62,637 nt of DNA from Secundilactobacillus similis DSM 23365 = JCM 2765 (GCF_001311075.1 NZ_BBAD01000009.1:1-62637), one strand, 5' to 3'. Shown: positions 8,875-17,590, counted from the first letter of the stretch. Notes: generated from the sequence alone by a model not told the origin. Translations and numbers: made by a program.

Positions 8875-9849
8875 TTGAAAACGATTTTAGCGATTCATAC
8901 TGGCGGGACGATTTCAATGTCGCAAAACGAGCAGGGCGAAGTGGTACCAAATACAGAAAATCCGATTGCCAAGGAGGCGACGATTCTAAACGGGCGGGTC
9001 AACTTGCTGACGGATGAACTGTTTAACCTACCTTCACCGCACGTGACGCCCAGTGTCATGTTACAACTGAAGGAACGCATTGATGAAGCTGAAGCCAACG
9101 GTGTCGATGGGGTGGTCATCACCCACGGGACCGATACGTTGGAGGAAACGGCCTACTTCTTAGATTTAACTCTGCCAAGCACGATTCCAGTTGTGTTAAC
9201 GGGAGCGATGCGGTCGTCTAATGAAGTTGGTTCGGATGGCCTGTATAACTTCCAGAGTGCGATTATGGTTGCTGCGACCGACGAATCACGTGGTAAGGGT
9301 GCTTTGGTCGTCATGAATGATGAGATTCATACGGCGCGGTACGTCACGAAGACGCATACGACTAACGTAGCCACGTTCCGGACGCCAACCTTTGGCCCAA
9401 TTGGGGTCGTGGCGAAGGGCAAGGCCCAGTATTTCCAAGAACTGATTCGACAAGCCACTTGTCCAATCGACCACGTGGTGGACCACGTTTTCTTGATCAA
9501 GGCTTACGCTGGCATGACCGGTGAATTGTTTGATGCTTTAGCGGAACAACCAACGCAAGGGTTAGTGATCGAAGGGTTAGGTGCGGGTAACTTACCGCCA
9601 CAAACGATTCCGGCTGTGCAACGCTTGTTGGATCAAAATGTGCCCATTGTGTTAGTGTCGCGCTGTTATAACGGTGTGGCCCAAGACATCTACGACTACG
9701 AGGGTGGCGGCATTGAATTAACAAAAATGGGCTTAATTTTATGTCAGGGATTGAACGGACAGAAGGCACGGATTAAACTGTTAGTAGGGTTAAGTAACGG
9801 GATGACCGGTGCTGAATTAAGACAGTTTGTGAGCAACGCAATTTCTTAA
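8875..9849 (+). CDS. ansA: L-asparaginase, type I
   Basis: 324 residues from TTG 8875 (CGGAGG upstream). Both catalytic signatures are present: HTGGTIS near residue 8 (nucleophilic Thr) and HGTDTLEETAYF near residue 84 (second Thr with Asp). No signal peptide, so cytosolic. It hydrolyses asparagine to aspartate and ammonia. Length matches the family. It stands alone between a terminator and the next gene. Confidence 0.93.
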   Translation: MKTILAIHTGGTISMSQNEQGEVVPNTENPIAKEATILNGRVNLLTDELFNLPSPHVTPSVMLQLKERIDEAEANGVDGVVITHGTDTLEETAYFLDLTLPSTIPVVLTGAMRSSNEVGSDGLYNFQSAIMVAATDESRGKGALVVMNDEIHTARYVTKTHTTNVATFRTPTFGPIGVVAKGKAQYFQELIRQATCPIDHVVDHVFLIKAYAGMTGELFDALAEQPTQGLVIEGLGAGNLPPQTIPAVQRLLDQNVPIVLVSRCYNGVAQDIYDYEGGGIELTKMGLILCQGLNGQKARIKLLVGLSNGMTGAELRQFVSNAIS

Positions 9850-9957
9850 AGGGGTTGCGCCAAATTTTGCGCTTAAGCGGGTCTGACTGTTACACAGTTG
9901 TAATCAAATTATGGTATCATGGCTGTTTAGAATACCGGATGAAAGGGTGGCATGTGA

Positions 9958-11124
9958 ATGAATTCAATCGTCAGCGACCTACGATATGCATTGCAGCGTA
10001 AGGCGCTCGTGAATGTCTATCAGGTAAAGCAAGACATCGTGTATACGGGGTACGTCGCCATTATCGACGATCAGGGGATCATTCTCACCACGTTCGATGA
10101 TAGTGGCATTGAGGATGGGGCCGTGTACCTCACCTTTGGGGTCATTGAATTTGTCGAGTTCGATAGTAGTGATTTGGACAGTATGCAGTTTCGAATTGAA
10201 AACGCTACGGATGAACATTTCGTGACGTACGGGCAGATGGTATCAGCCTTTGATACCAAGCGGCCACTGATTCGCCAAGTGTTAGAGAACTCGATGGTTG
10301 ACGAAAGTGCTGTGATGGTACTGGATGCGGATGACCAGTCACTCAACGAGGGTCAGGTCGTTCGGATCTCAGGCGATGACTTTGACTTTCGGATCTTTAA
10401 TAAGTTTGACTTAGGCGATCGACCGAAGAAGCACTTTACCTTTGATCAGGTTGGCCTGGTCGAATTTGAAGGCAAGGAGTTAACGCTGCAGACGGTGTCC
10501 ATGGCGTTTTTTGATACCATGACGTCGGTCCCAACGAAGCGCATCAGTAGTTTGACCGGTATCACGGAAATCTTGCATCAGGCGCAGGAAACGCAACAGT
10601 TGTTGTCGTTTAATCCGGTTGCTGATGAGGGAATGTTCTTTGTCGGCACGGTCAACACGATTACGGATGAGAACGTGATGATCAACCTAGTTGACATGAC
10701 TGGTCAGTTCGGTGGTTATTGGCTGGTACGGCTAAATGCCATTGCACAGGTCACCACCCAATCGGACTACCTTGAAGTGATGCAGATGTACATCTCCATC
10801 GACCAACGCTTAGGGGTCACGAAACAACCGGGCTTGAACGATGAACGGTTGTTTGATGCCACCACGGATCTGTTCCAAACGGTGTTGGCGCAGGCCACAA
10901 AGTTCCACCGCGTGATTCGGTTGCAACTCAAGGATGATCAGGTTGTTGTCGGGTATTTAAGCAAACTCGGCGACAAGCAAGTGATCTTCCACCAAGTTGA
11001 ACAGGGGACCGTTATCGATCCGCTGGGCACGCTAATTAAAATATCGGAAATCGACGAGGTCGCGTTTGACTACCTAGATGCGATGTTGATCGAAAAACAA
11101 CTTCGCAATCAGGGCGAATTATAA
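9958..11124 (+). CDS. Protein with repeated Sm-like beta-rich segments, unknown function
   Basis: 388 residues without signal or membrane segments. Three or four segments of similar pattern recur: VNVYQVKQDIVYTGYVAIID (~18-37), FFVGTVNTITDENVMINLVD (~222-241) and IRLQLKDDQVVVGYLSKLGD (~319-338). Each is a beta strand, G-x-V turn, then a strand with hydrophobic alternation, followed by a region ending in an isoleucine/valine-E-F-D type strand. This is suggestive of a small SH3/Sm-like barrel duplicated in one chain. Acidic overall. The downstream membrane protein begins 12 bases later and is probably in the same operon. No function assigned. Confidence 0.6.
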   Translation: MNSIVSDLRYALQRKALVNVYQVKQDIVYTGYVAIIDDQGIILTTFDDSGIEDGAVYLTFGVIEFVEFDSSDLDSMQFRIENATDEHFVTYGQMVSAFDTKRPLIRQVLENSMVDESAVMVLDADDQSLNEGQVVRISGDDFDFRIFNKFDLGDRPKKHFTFDQVGLVEFEGKELTLQTVSMAFFDTMTSVPTKRISSLTGITEILHQAQETQQLLSFNPVADEGMFFVGTVNTITDENVMINLVDMTGQFGGYWLVRLNAIAQVTTQSDYLEVMQMYISIDQRLGVTKQPGLNDERLFDATTDLFQTVLAQATKFHRVIRLQLKDDQVVVGYLSKLGDKQVIFHQVEQGTVIDPLGTLIKISEIDEVAFDYLDAMLIEKQLRNQGEL

Positions 11125-11136
11125 GGGGCGAGTGTC

Positions 11137-11472
11137 GTGTACGAAAAGTGGGACAAGTTACCAAAGTGGTTGAAGGATACGGTTCAAGTGGTGCTCATGA
11201 TGGGCATTTTGTTAATTGCGTATGACTTAGTGATGCCACAATTGACGCATCAGGGGTATTCGATCAACACGATGGTCTCGTTTGCGTTTCAGATGCTCTT
11301 TGGCTTCTTAGCAGTGGGCATCTACAACTACTTTAAGGCTAAGTCAAAGGCGAAGGAACTCGCTCGGAAGGCTGAAATCGCTCGAATCGAACGGGTAAAG
11401 AAGGAACAACAGGCGCGGCAACATGAAGAAAATGCCTCGCGGAATGCTGGTAAACAGCCAGTGAATAAATAA
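11137..11472 (+). CDS. Small two-helix membrane protein, unknown function
   Basis: 111 residues from GTG 11137. Two hydrophobic segments (about residues 15-33 and 46-64) are followed by a highly charged Lys/Glu/Ala-rich helix, probably a coiled coil, ending in a polar tail. Probably sits in the membrane with the charged helix in the cytosol. Likely co-transcribed with the preceding gene. A terminator follows at once. Confidence 0.6.
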   Translation: MYEKWDKLPKWLKDTVQVVLMMGILLIAYDLVMPQLTHQGYSINTMVSFAFQMLFGFLAVGIYNYFKAKSKAKELARKAEIARIERVKKEQQARQHEENASRNAGKQPVNK

Positions 11473-11476
11473 ATCG

Positions 11477-11523
11477 AAAAAGCCCCGATACCAATCTGAA
11501 TGACTGGTACCAGGGCTTTTTTA
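11477..11523 (+). terminator. Intrinsic terminator (bidirectional)
   Basis: AAAAAGCCC pairs with GGGCTTTTT, with an inner ATACCA/TGGTA pairing, between convergent genes. Confidence 0.88.
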
Positions 11524-11542
11524 GTTGTCATTAACGCTTAAA

Positions 11543-12190
11543 TTAACCGTTCACTTTTCCAGCAAAGCTTGGCATGAAGTAGCTACTGATGGTTTCAACT
11601 TCAACGTTGTCACCGGGTTTTGGTGCAGCAACAAATTGATTGTTGCCGATGTAGATGGCAACGTGGTAAGTTGCACCTTGACTGCCCCAGAAAAGGAGGT
11701 CGCCAGGTTGCGCTTGAGAAACGGCTTCCTTAGTGACTTTACCTTCTTGGGTGACGGTGTAGTGACCGAGACTAATGTTGGCCGCGTGACGGTAAACGTA
11801 GTCGGTTAACCCTGAGCAGTCCATCCCGCTCAATGATTCGCCACCCCAAACGTAAGGGATATTTTGGGTCGCCAGTTGTTTGGCTAAGGCAACAACGGCC
11901 TTGGCTTGGCTGGTGCTAGCAGTGGTGTTTGCGTTAGTTGTTGTGCTAGTCGTTGCATCGCTCGTTGAACTAGCCGAGCTAGTTGATGCGCTTGTTGCAG
12001 TGGTCGTAGTTGCTGAACTGGTTGTGGTGGTGTCGTTTTCAACGGCATCGTGAGCGGCCTGGGTTTCAGCTTGGTTTGGTAAGGCCTGAATCGTTGTGCT
12101 ATCAGTTGTTGCGGCCGAAGCAGTAACAACGGTCGTGCCGAAGACGGCAGTGGTAGCGGCTAAAACGAGTAGGGTTTTAGTTAATTTCAA
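11543..12190 (-). CDS. Secreted NlpC/P60 peptidoglycan hydrolase
   Basis: 215 residues from TTG 12190 (GAGGTG upstream). Signal peptide (residues 1-27, ending TASA), a Thr/Ser/Ala-rich linker (~30-105), then an NlpC/P60 domain. Catalytic Cys lies in GMDCSGLTDYVY and catalytic His in ATYHVAIYIG. YVWGGES before the Cys and PGDLLFWG are also family hallmarks. Expected to cut the gamma-D-Glu-diamino acid bond in wall peptides. Confidence 0.9.
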   Translation of the reverse strand: MKLTKTLLVLAATTAVFGTTVVTASAATTDSTTIQALPNQAETQAAHDAVENDTTTTSSATTTTATSASTSSASSTSDATTSTTTNANTTASTSQAKAVVALAKQLATQNIPYVWGGESLSGMDCSGLTDYVYRHAANISLGHYTVTQEGKVTKEAVSQAQPGDLLFWGSQGATYHVAIYIGNNQFVAAPKPGDNVEVETISSYFMPSFAGKVNG

Positions 12191-12393
12191 ATGAACACCT
12201 CATTTTCGAATTTTTGAAAGGCGTGATCGCCATCACACGCTCTCCAAGTCTATACCAATAGCATAACCGCTCAACATCACAAATTGATGACAGGCAAGTT
12301 GAAATGTGATAACAATTCCCAAAAACAATGCTAGAATAGAGACAAGAACCTGAATTAGTTTAGCTTTAAGTCTATTAAGTGGAGGGAAATTTT

Positions 12394-12588
12394 ATGAGTC
12401 AAGAGATGAGCGATATTGCAGAAAAGATTATCAACTATCAACGGAAACATAATTTGACGGATACTGAACTGGCTTTAAATCTTCACATTACGGTTGAACG
12501 GTTGCACAATATCAAGTCGATGGAAGCCCAACCAACGACGGAAGAAACGGCTAATTTAACGCATTTTATTGGGCAGAGTGTCAAATAA
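12394..12588 (+). CDS. Small helix-turn-helix-like protein
   Basis: 64 residues; ATG with GGAGGG upstream. IINYQRKHNLTDTELALNLHITVERLHNIKSMEAQPTTEE resembles a compact HTH. It resembles small lactobacillar proteins of the LBP_cg2779 type from memory; treat that as tentative. Its stop codon lies inside the 5' arm of the long hairpin that follows, so coding sequence and element overlap. Confidence 0.6.
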   Translation: MSQEMSDIAEKIINYQRKHNLTDTELALNLHITVERLHNIKSMEAQPTTEETANLTHFIGQSVK

Positions 12589-12900
12589 AGCGGTTAAACC
12601 CCAGAATATAAGTAAAGCACGCAATGACTTGCCGGGTTTTGGCAAGTCATTGCGTGCTTTACTTATATGGCCGGGGTTTGCTTTATTTGACACGTTTCGG
12701 CGTGGAAGCCAGAAGGCAGTTAAATAACCAAACTTCACAAAGAAATATGAACCCCAAGAAGGCAAAATTCACCCAGCGCCGAAAACAACGTAATAGCAAA
12801 GCGCGTCGCCAGTAGCACAAAGTAATATCTGGGATTCTGACCTTTGTTGCGCTTATATGGCCGGGGTTTGCTTTATCTGACAAACGCGCCCCAACCACCT
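12578..12900 (+). repeat. Structured element, long-hairpin type (copy A2)
   Basis: Same 116-nt design as copy A1: stem 12578-12591 with 12680-12693 (14 bp), a GGTT bulge, a 7-bp stem, an AGA/GGCC loop, then a 28-bp perfect stem with a GGGTTTT loop. Stem sequences differ from A1 at several positions, with both arms changed together. The tail (TTTCGGCG...CGCCGAAA) and a partial second 3' arm extend to about 12900. The upstream gene's TAA sits at 12586-12588, inside the first stem. Confidence 0.85.
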
Positions 12901-12956
12901 CGCTATCTAGGTCAGCTTTGAACTATCAACTTTTCTCATAACCACCTAGACCACTA

Positions 12957-13454
12957 CTAAGCCTCACCAACCGCCTGCTTAAACGCCTCCCAAGTCGGCT
13001 CATCCCAACACACTATCGTCACATCCAACGGCGCATCAAAGCTCCGAATCGCATCAATCGCAATCTGAGTCGCTGCTGGCAACGGATATCGGTAAACGCC
13101 AGTACTGATTGACGGAAAAGCAACGGTGTGACAATCATGAGCAACGGCTTGTTTTAAACTGTTTACATAACTACTGCGTAACAGCTTCGCTTCCTCAAAT
13201 GAACCATCACGCCAGATAGGACCGGGCGTGTGAATGATGTATTTAACGGGCAAATTAAACCCTGGCGTTGTTTTGGCTTCACCAGTTGGACAACCACCGA
13301 GTTTGCGACAGGCGATATCGAGTTCTGGACCCGCCGCCCGGTGAATTGCGCCGTCAACGCCGCCACCACCAAGTAGGCCGGTATTCGCGGCGTTAACGAT
13401 GGCGTCACCGTGGAACTGCGTGATATCACCATGAACGATTTTTAAGTACGCCAT
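12957..13454 (-). CDS. Macrodomain ADP-ribosyl hydrolase (O-acetyl-ADP-ribose deacetylase type)
   Basis: 165 residues. The macrodomain is complete: GDITQFHGDAIVNAANTGL, the GGGGVDGAIHRAAG loop, and PSISTGVYRYPL (phosphate-binding loop). This matches the YmdB/MacroD class that removes acetyl or ADP-ribose groups. The start at 13454 has AAGGAGTG upstream. The preceding small gene ends inside that site, so the two are an operon. Confidence 0.88.
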   Translation of the reverse strand: MAYLKIVHGDITQFHGDAIVNAANTGLLGGGGVDGAIHRAAGPELDIACRKLGGCPTGEAKTTPGFNLPVKYIIHTPGPIWRDGSFEEAKLLRSSYVNSLKQAVAHDCHTVAFPSISTGVYRYPLPAATQIAIDAIRSFDAPLDVTIVCWDEPTWEAFKQAVGEA

Positions 13455-13459
13455 ATTAA

Positions 13460-13650
13460 TCACTCCTTTGGTTGTTTGCGCGACCACCAATGACGCTTTT
13501 TCGGCTTCGCATCATCGGTTAAGCCACGGCGCTTTTTATCATCGGCCCAACGATCCATGCCAACCCGCATGGGTTCATGGCTAGGTCCGAGATATTGAGC
13601 GGCTTTTTTTCAGGGGTTTCATCGGTTAACTTCTTGTCGGAATCGGGCAT
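13460..13650 (-). CDS. Small basic protein of unknown function, reading frame broken by one base
   Basis: The start ATG 13650 with AAGGAGA upstream gives MPDSDKKLTDETPEKKP; the frame then breaks near 13605, in an A-run followed by CC. In the next frame the product continues GPSHEPMRVGMDRWADDKKR and ends at 13460 in a Trp/Lys-rich tail. With one base restored it is 63 residues. No known family. It sits just upstream of the macrodomain gene, and the satellite's left attachment core lies 16 bases upstream of its start. Confidence 0.55.
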
Positions 13651-13665
13651 TTTACGGATTCTCCT

Positions 13666-13692
13666 TTGAAAAATACGGTATAATGGTTGTAA
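13666..13692 (+). other. attL core of the integrated satellite (27-bp direct repeat)
   Basis: 27 bases beginning TTGAAAAATACGG and ending TGGTTGTAA are identical to 28610-28636. The pair brackets an integrase-bearing element. The core holds a TATAAT hexamer and lies between the divergent small gene and degV, so insertion is into a promoter region and not into a tRNA. Confidence 0.9.
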
Positions 13693-13796
13693 AGCGTATT
13701 TGTATAATTGCGAGATTTTGTGATGGCTCGCATACCTTGATACAATAGCTTTTCTACTCGTAATCATTTTACTACAACGTTCTTAAATAATCTGTA

Positions 13797-13818
13797 ATGG
13801 CATTCAAAAGGGCATTCA
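13797..13818 (+). repeat. Putative integrase arm site, left copy
   Basis: A 22-bp sequence starting ATGGCATTCAAAAGG, itself two GGCATTCA words, is identical to 28534-28555. The copies lie 105 bp inside the left core and 55 bp inside the right core, in the same orientation. This is as expected for arm-type integrase sites flanking the core in the excised circle. Confidence 0.6.
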
Positions 13819-13846
13819 ATTTCACCACATATTGAACTACAAATTC

Positions 13847-13859
13847 ACCGGTGGGCGGT
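13847..13859 (-). repeat. 13-bp satellite repeat, inverted copy
   Basis: ACCGGTGGGCGGT here is the reverse complement of ACCGCCCACCGGT found at 24707-24719 and 27321-27333. All copies are non-coding and near recombination genes or ends. Confidence 0.6.
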
Positions 13860-13867
13860 GGGGTGTG

Positions 13868-13892
13868 AGCTAGTTAACGCTAGCTCTTTTTA
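13868..13892 (+). terminator. Terminator-like hairpin at the satellite left end
   Basis: GAGCTAG pairs with CTAGCTC, followed by TTTTT. Confidence 0.65.
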
Positions 13893-13909
13893 TTTGCCCT
13901 GAGACATAA

Positions 13910-13939
13910 AAAAACGGCCGCTGCGAGAGCGAACCGTTT
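13910..13939 (-). terminator. Terminator after the ArpU/RinA-like gene
   Basis: On the minus strand AAACGG pairs with CCGTTT and runs into a T-tract, 68 bases past the stop at 14007. Confidence 0.6.
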
Positions 13940-14006
13940 AGCCTGATTGATGACTTCAACCAGCTTGATGAATGATCGTGCTGTAATTGTACCACACTGG
14001 CGGTAG

Positions 14007-14369
14007 CTATGCGCCATACAGTACGCCGGGGTGATACCAGTTCATGAAGTCGGCATCTCGTTCTAGCTGGCAGCCTAGTTTCTTCACAGCATGGTATTTA
14101 ATTCGATTGTAGGCGGTTAGGCTTAGGCCCATCCGTTCACTGGCGTTCTTTGCACTCAGGCGCTGCACGTAACCAAATTTGATAGTATCTAGCTCTTGTT
14201 GGTCGAGAGCTTGTAAGGCATGTTCCATGATGACGTTGAAGCGAATGGCGGGGCCGTCATAGGATGATGGGAGTTCCCGGCCCTGTTGTCGCCAGTCGGC
14301 ACCGAAAGCGGCCAGCATTAGCGCAAGGTGGTAGTCATACATAATCGTTTTAAACGTCTTCGTTTGCAT
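14007..14369 (-). CDS. Phage late transcriptional regulator-like protein (ArpU/RinA type)
   Basis: 120 residues. The C-terminal half has a sigma-region-4-like HTH: LDTIKFGYVQRLSAKNASERMGLSLTAYNRIKYHAVKKLG, a helix then a recognition helix. Length and fold resemble ArpU/RinA regulators, which switch on phage or satellite late genes. It lies alone near the left end of the element, separated from the operon by the long repeat region. Start ATG 14369 has only a weak ribosome site. Confidence 0.6.
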   Translation of the reverse strand: MQTKTFKTIMYDYHLALMLAAFGADWRQQGRELPSSYDGPAIRFNVIMEHALQALDQQELDTIKFGYVQRLSAKNASERMGLSLTAYNRIKYHAVKKLGCQLERDADFMNWYHPGVLYGA

Positions 14370-15166
14370 TTACTCACCCGCCTACATAAAATAACCGGCT
14401 ACCTTGTGTGGTAGCCAGCTATCGTTAAATTGTACGCTAACAAAGCCAATCTAAATTAATTGTATTTGTTAATTGCATTATACATCTAATGTGGTCATGG
14501 TTCACTGTCTCAAAGCTCAATGTTGAATTCTGATCCTACTTGTTTCAGCTCTCCAAAGCTATGCTAAGCTCTCCCGAACGGCGTAACGATAGCAACGGTA
14601 ATAGCTGGCTAAGTGCCTAAGTTAAACTTAGGGCGTCATGGATAACATCAATACGGATGCACTTTAAACGTGGACAAAAGTAGACAAGTGGGGAACTTTT
14701 ACGACCGTTCCAACACGCAACTATACTTAGTACATCAACGCTTATAGCGATAAGTTCATAGCCCCGTTTGTCCTACTACACAAACCTTAGCAAAACTACT
14801 CAACCACCTACCCAAAACCTACCCATTTTTTGGTTGTCTACCTAGTCAAAACCTCATTACTTTACTCGAAGTTCATCAAATGAGCCTTAACTTTTAAGGT
14901 TCATCTAATGAACCTTAAACCGTGGTAAATCTAATTGACCTCGCTATGCTTCTGATGCAGAGCGGATTTTCTAAATACTCCTGATGTATTTAGAACAAAT
15001 GGCTCAGCCCCATCTGTTTTGGGCAATTTACCACTTCGCTATTGCTTTGAACAAGAGCAGCTCGTTATGGGTCTGTTCCATCACGGATGTACTCACTAGC
15101 GCCGCTCTCACTGTCGAATTTTCGACCGTAGCATTCTCAACTAACCCTTTCCTTACTCCAGTGCAC

Positions 15167-15201
15167 TAAAAAAGAGCTGCACCCACCACAGTGCAACTCT
15201 T
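15167..15201 (-). terminator. Terminator-like hairpin inside the repeat region
   Basis: AAGAGCTGCAC pairs with GTGCAACTCTT; on the minus strand it is followed by TTTTTT. It implies a short minus-strand transcript from about 15400, whose content I cannot identify. Confidence 0.55.
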
Positions 15202-15574
15202 CCAGCATACTAGGCTGCATGCTAAACGTTGATACGTGCTTATTGTATGATGTTTTACCCCCCCGTCAATCCATTGCGTTATCGCTTTGCTGATCTGCCT
15301 CGTTAAAACCTCGTTAATTTTAAACTGGTCGAAATCGACGGGTTTAGAATTCCTTTTCTGCACCTAATCTGCATGTTATGACTACCAGCACCGGTGCAAC
15401 GACGTTTATTCTGCATTCTTTCTGCTGGTTTATCTACGATTTATATTTGAAATGGTTAACAAAAGTTAACATGCCGGGGCTGTTTATATTTGATAATTAT
15501 TTGAAATAGGGTATCGGTACTGTATCAATACCGTATCTGAGTTTGAATTCAATCGAAGCGCTTAGCCTGAAATC

Positions 15575-15665
15575 TGAAACAAACATAACACGAATTACCG
15601 AAACAACTCAACACAGATTACCGAAACAAACAACACAAATTCTGAAACAAACACAACACAGATTA
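15575..15665 (+). repeat. Four 21-24 bp iterons (GAAACAAACA type)
   Basis: Four tandem units built on GAAACAA...AACAC..ATT, separated by TAC, TC or TAG. Spacing is 24, 23 and 21 bp. Confidence 0.7.
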
Positions 15666-15726
15666 GGCACTGGAACGCCGTTACATTGGTAATCGTGCAG
15701 TTAATTGAAAAGGATTGCTCAATGGT

Positions 15727-15767
15727 AACGCTCCTATTGAACGCTCCTTTTGAATGGTAACGCTCCT
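15727..15767 (+). repeat. AACGCTCCT repeats, cluster 1
   Basis: AACGCTCCT at 15727, 15740 and 15759. A second cluster lies at 16465-16507 (one variant and two exact copies). Confidence 0.7.
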
Positions 15768-16464
15768 TTTTCAGCGCTTCGATTCAATCGCAGGTTTTAA
15801 CAGGTTTCAGCTATCAAAACATGTCAAGTTTTGACAAGTTCCAGTTAACAATTTATGTCAGGTTTTGTAAGGTTCCAAGGTCGTTTCTGGTTACAAGGGT
15901 AGTTGTGACTACGGTTGTTAAGTTGATGTTGAGTTGATGTTAGATTCTGTTTAGCCCATCCGTTCAAAACGGCCGTATGATAGCGATACATGGGCCTAAT
16001 TGGTTGTTACGTTTTGCAGGTCGCTTGTTAGTTGCCTGTTAGTTGCTTGTTAGGGTAATTGTTCATTTAGAGCTCAACGGAACACTGGCGGGCGTTTTGA
16101 GGTTACTAGTTGCTTGTTAGTTTTTAGGATATTTGTATGCGTACTCTTTTGCGCACTATCAGGCCATTAAAGTACGCAAGTAGGGTGTAGTTGTAACTAC
16201 TCCCTTTTAAGGGTGTCCAATTTGTCCAGTTTTACGGATGAAGGCCGGTAAATAAGCACTGCTTTCTGGTTGATAATTGGACAATCAACTTCAAATTCCA
16301 GTTAGGTGTCCAGCAGCTTAGATATGTCCATTTTTGGACCGCCCCCAACAAACGCGGTTCTGAAATATCAACAATTCTCTCAGCAAAAAGGGTGCACATC
16401 TTGGGGAATCTTGGTAAAAAGGGTGCACCCTCTCACTGGTTATATGGCGCAATAGCATCCGTTT

Positions 16465-16507
16465 AAGCGCTCCTTTTCGATTAGGAACGCTCCTATTGAA
16501 CGCTCCT
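16465..16507 (+). repeat. AACGCTCCT repeats, cluster 2
   Basis: A variant at 16465 (AAGCGCTCCT) and exact copies at 16486 and 16499. They share the CTATTGAACGCTCC context with cluster 1, 750 bp away. Confidence 0.65.
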
Positions 16508-16611
16508 TTTCAGACTGCAACACTGTTGCAACGCAACACGCAACAAAACGCAACGCTGTTGCAGCAAGGATGCTAATATTCTGCGTTTTCTTGCCGATCA
16601 ACGAACACAAT

Positions 16612-16835
16612 AAGTTCCCGAAATCTTAGCAATTCTTGATGCAAAAAGGGTGCAGTAAGTCTCTGAAATCTGAGTAATTCTGAGCATCATAAGTTGCAGT
16701 GAAGTGCTGAAATCTGGTGAATTCTGGTAATGAAAAGGTTGCAATAAGTTCCTGAAATCTTAGTTATTCTTAGTCTAAAAGGTTGCAACCATACGCCTCA
16801 AATCTTGTGAAATCTTGCAATCTAAGGGTGCACCC
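16612..16835 (+). repeat. 45-bp tandem array, five units, with co-varying half-sites
   Basis: Units start at 16612, 16657, 16702, 16746 and 16791 (45, 45, 44, 45, 45 bp). Each has AAATCTxxx then A(A/T)TCTxxx ten bases later, and ends near a GGTGCA or GTTGCA block. The xxx word differs between units but nearly matches within each: TAG/TGA, GAG/GAG, GGT/GGT, TAG/TAG, TGT/TGC. Two looser units precede at 16355-16431. Confidence 0.85.
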
Positions 16836-17197
16836 CTTTTGAGCTTTAGGGTGCAGTATGGGTGCACCCCCTTGCGATTCAACTGCACCCTTTTTGTGTG
16901 CACACCTTTTTCATTTTGTGTGCAACCTTCGCATACAGTTTTGGACGCAAAAGGTTGCAACCATCGACGCTAAAAATACCATCATCCATGCTGGGGTTTG
17001 CTAGGGTACTGCCGTCCAAAAAATACCATCATTTACCATCATCAACGGCGTTCTAATAACGATTGTATTACTATCGAATCAGCACAATACCCGTTGCAAC
17101 AGTGGTGCATTTTGTTGCATAGTTGGCACTGATCTACAAAACGCCATCATTCGCTAACATCGTTGCATTTACTTTCGCTTAATACCAGCGTTTGTGA

Positions 17198-17275
17198 GTG
17201 TTGCGCTGTTGCAAAATGCTCGGAATTGCTCGGATAGTGTTGCGCTGTTGCGAGGTGCTAGGTTTTGCTAGGTTA
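17198..17275 (+). repeat. Two 39-bp direct repeats with variable word pairs
   Basis: Both units begin GTGTTGCGCTGTTGC (17198 and 17237). The first continues with TGCTCGGA twice, the second with TGCTAGGT twice, ten bases apart in each. A related pair lies near 16989. Confidence 0.75.
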
Positions 17276-17458
17276 TTATGTTAGTGTGCTGGTAGCGTAC
17301 TACCTTAGCATTACTTAGCATCAACGCCAGTATGGTAGGGGTTAGGGCCTTGGTATTACGTGGGGGAGAATCGTGCAACACTGTTGCAACACGTTGTGAT
17401 TTCGTTGCGCTTCTCATGAATGATGTTGCAACAATTTTAAGAATTTCAGTTTTTCTCC

Positions 17459-17590
17459 TTTTAGGGCGTCAGAAATGTCAGATTATCTCTTTTTAAGGCC
17501 TCTGAAATCTCGGGATGTTTCTTTTTTAGGGCCTCCCGAATCTCCGGTTTATTCTTTTTAGGGCCTCTAGAATCTCTATATAGCGAATGC
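17459..17590 (+). repeat. Four-unit ~32-bp array (TTTTAGGGCCTC type)
   Basis: Units start at 17463, 17495, 17528 and 17559. Each has a run of T, AGGGCCTC or a variant, then a word repeated nine bases later: GTCAGA/GTCAGA, CTCTGA/CTCGGG, CTCCCG/CTCCGG, CTCTAG/CTCTAT. Confidence 0.75.

Noticed and set aside
12957..13650. A toxin-antitoxin pair (macrodomain with a small partner, DarTG-like)
   Set aside because: The small gene is only ~63 residues and shows no ADP-ribosyltransferase motif; the macrodomain is of the ordinary deacetylase type.
15166..15363. A 65-codon minus-strand frame (MQKRNSKPVDFDQFKINEVL...)
   Set aside because: It has no convincing ribosome site, runs through a seven-G tract and ends inside a terminator hairpin. 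If the tract were six G it would stop after about 35 codons. A short transcript is possible, a protein is not shown.
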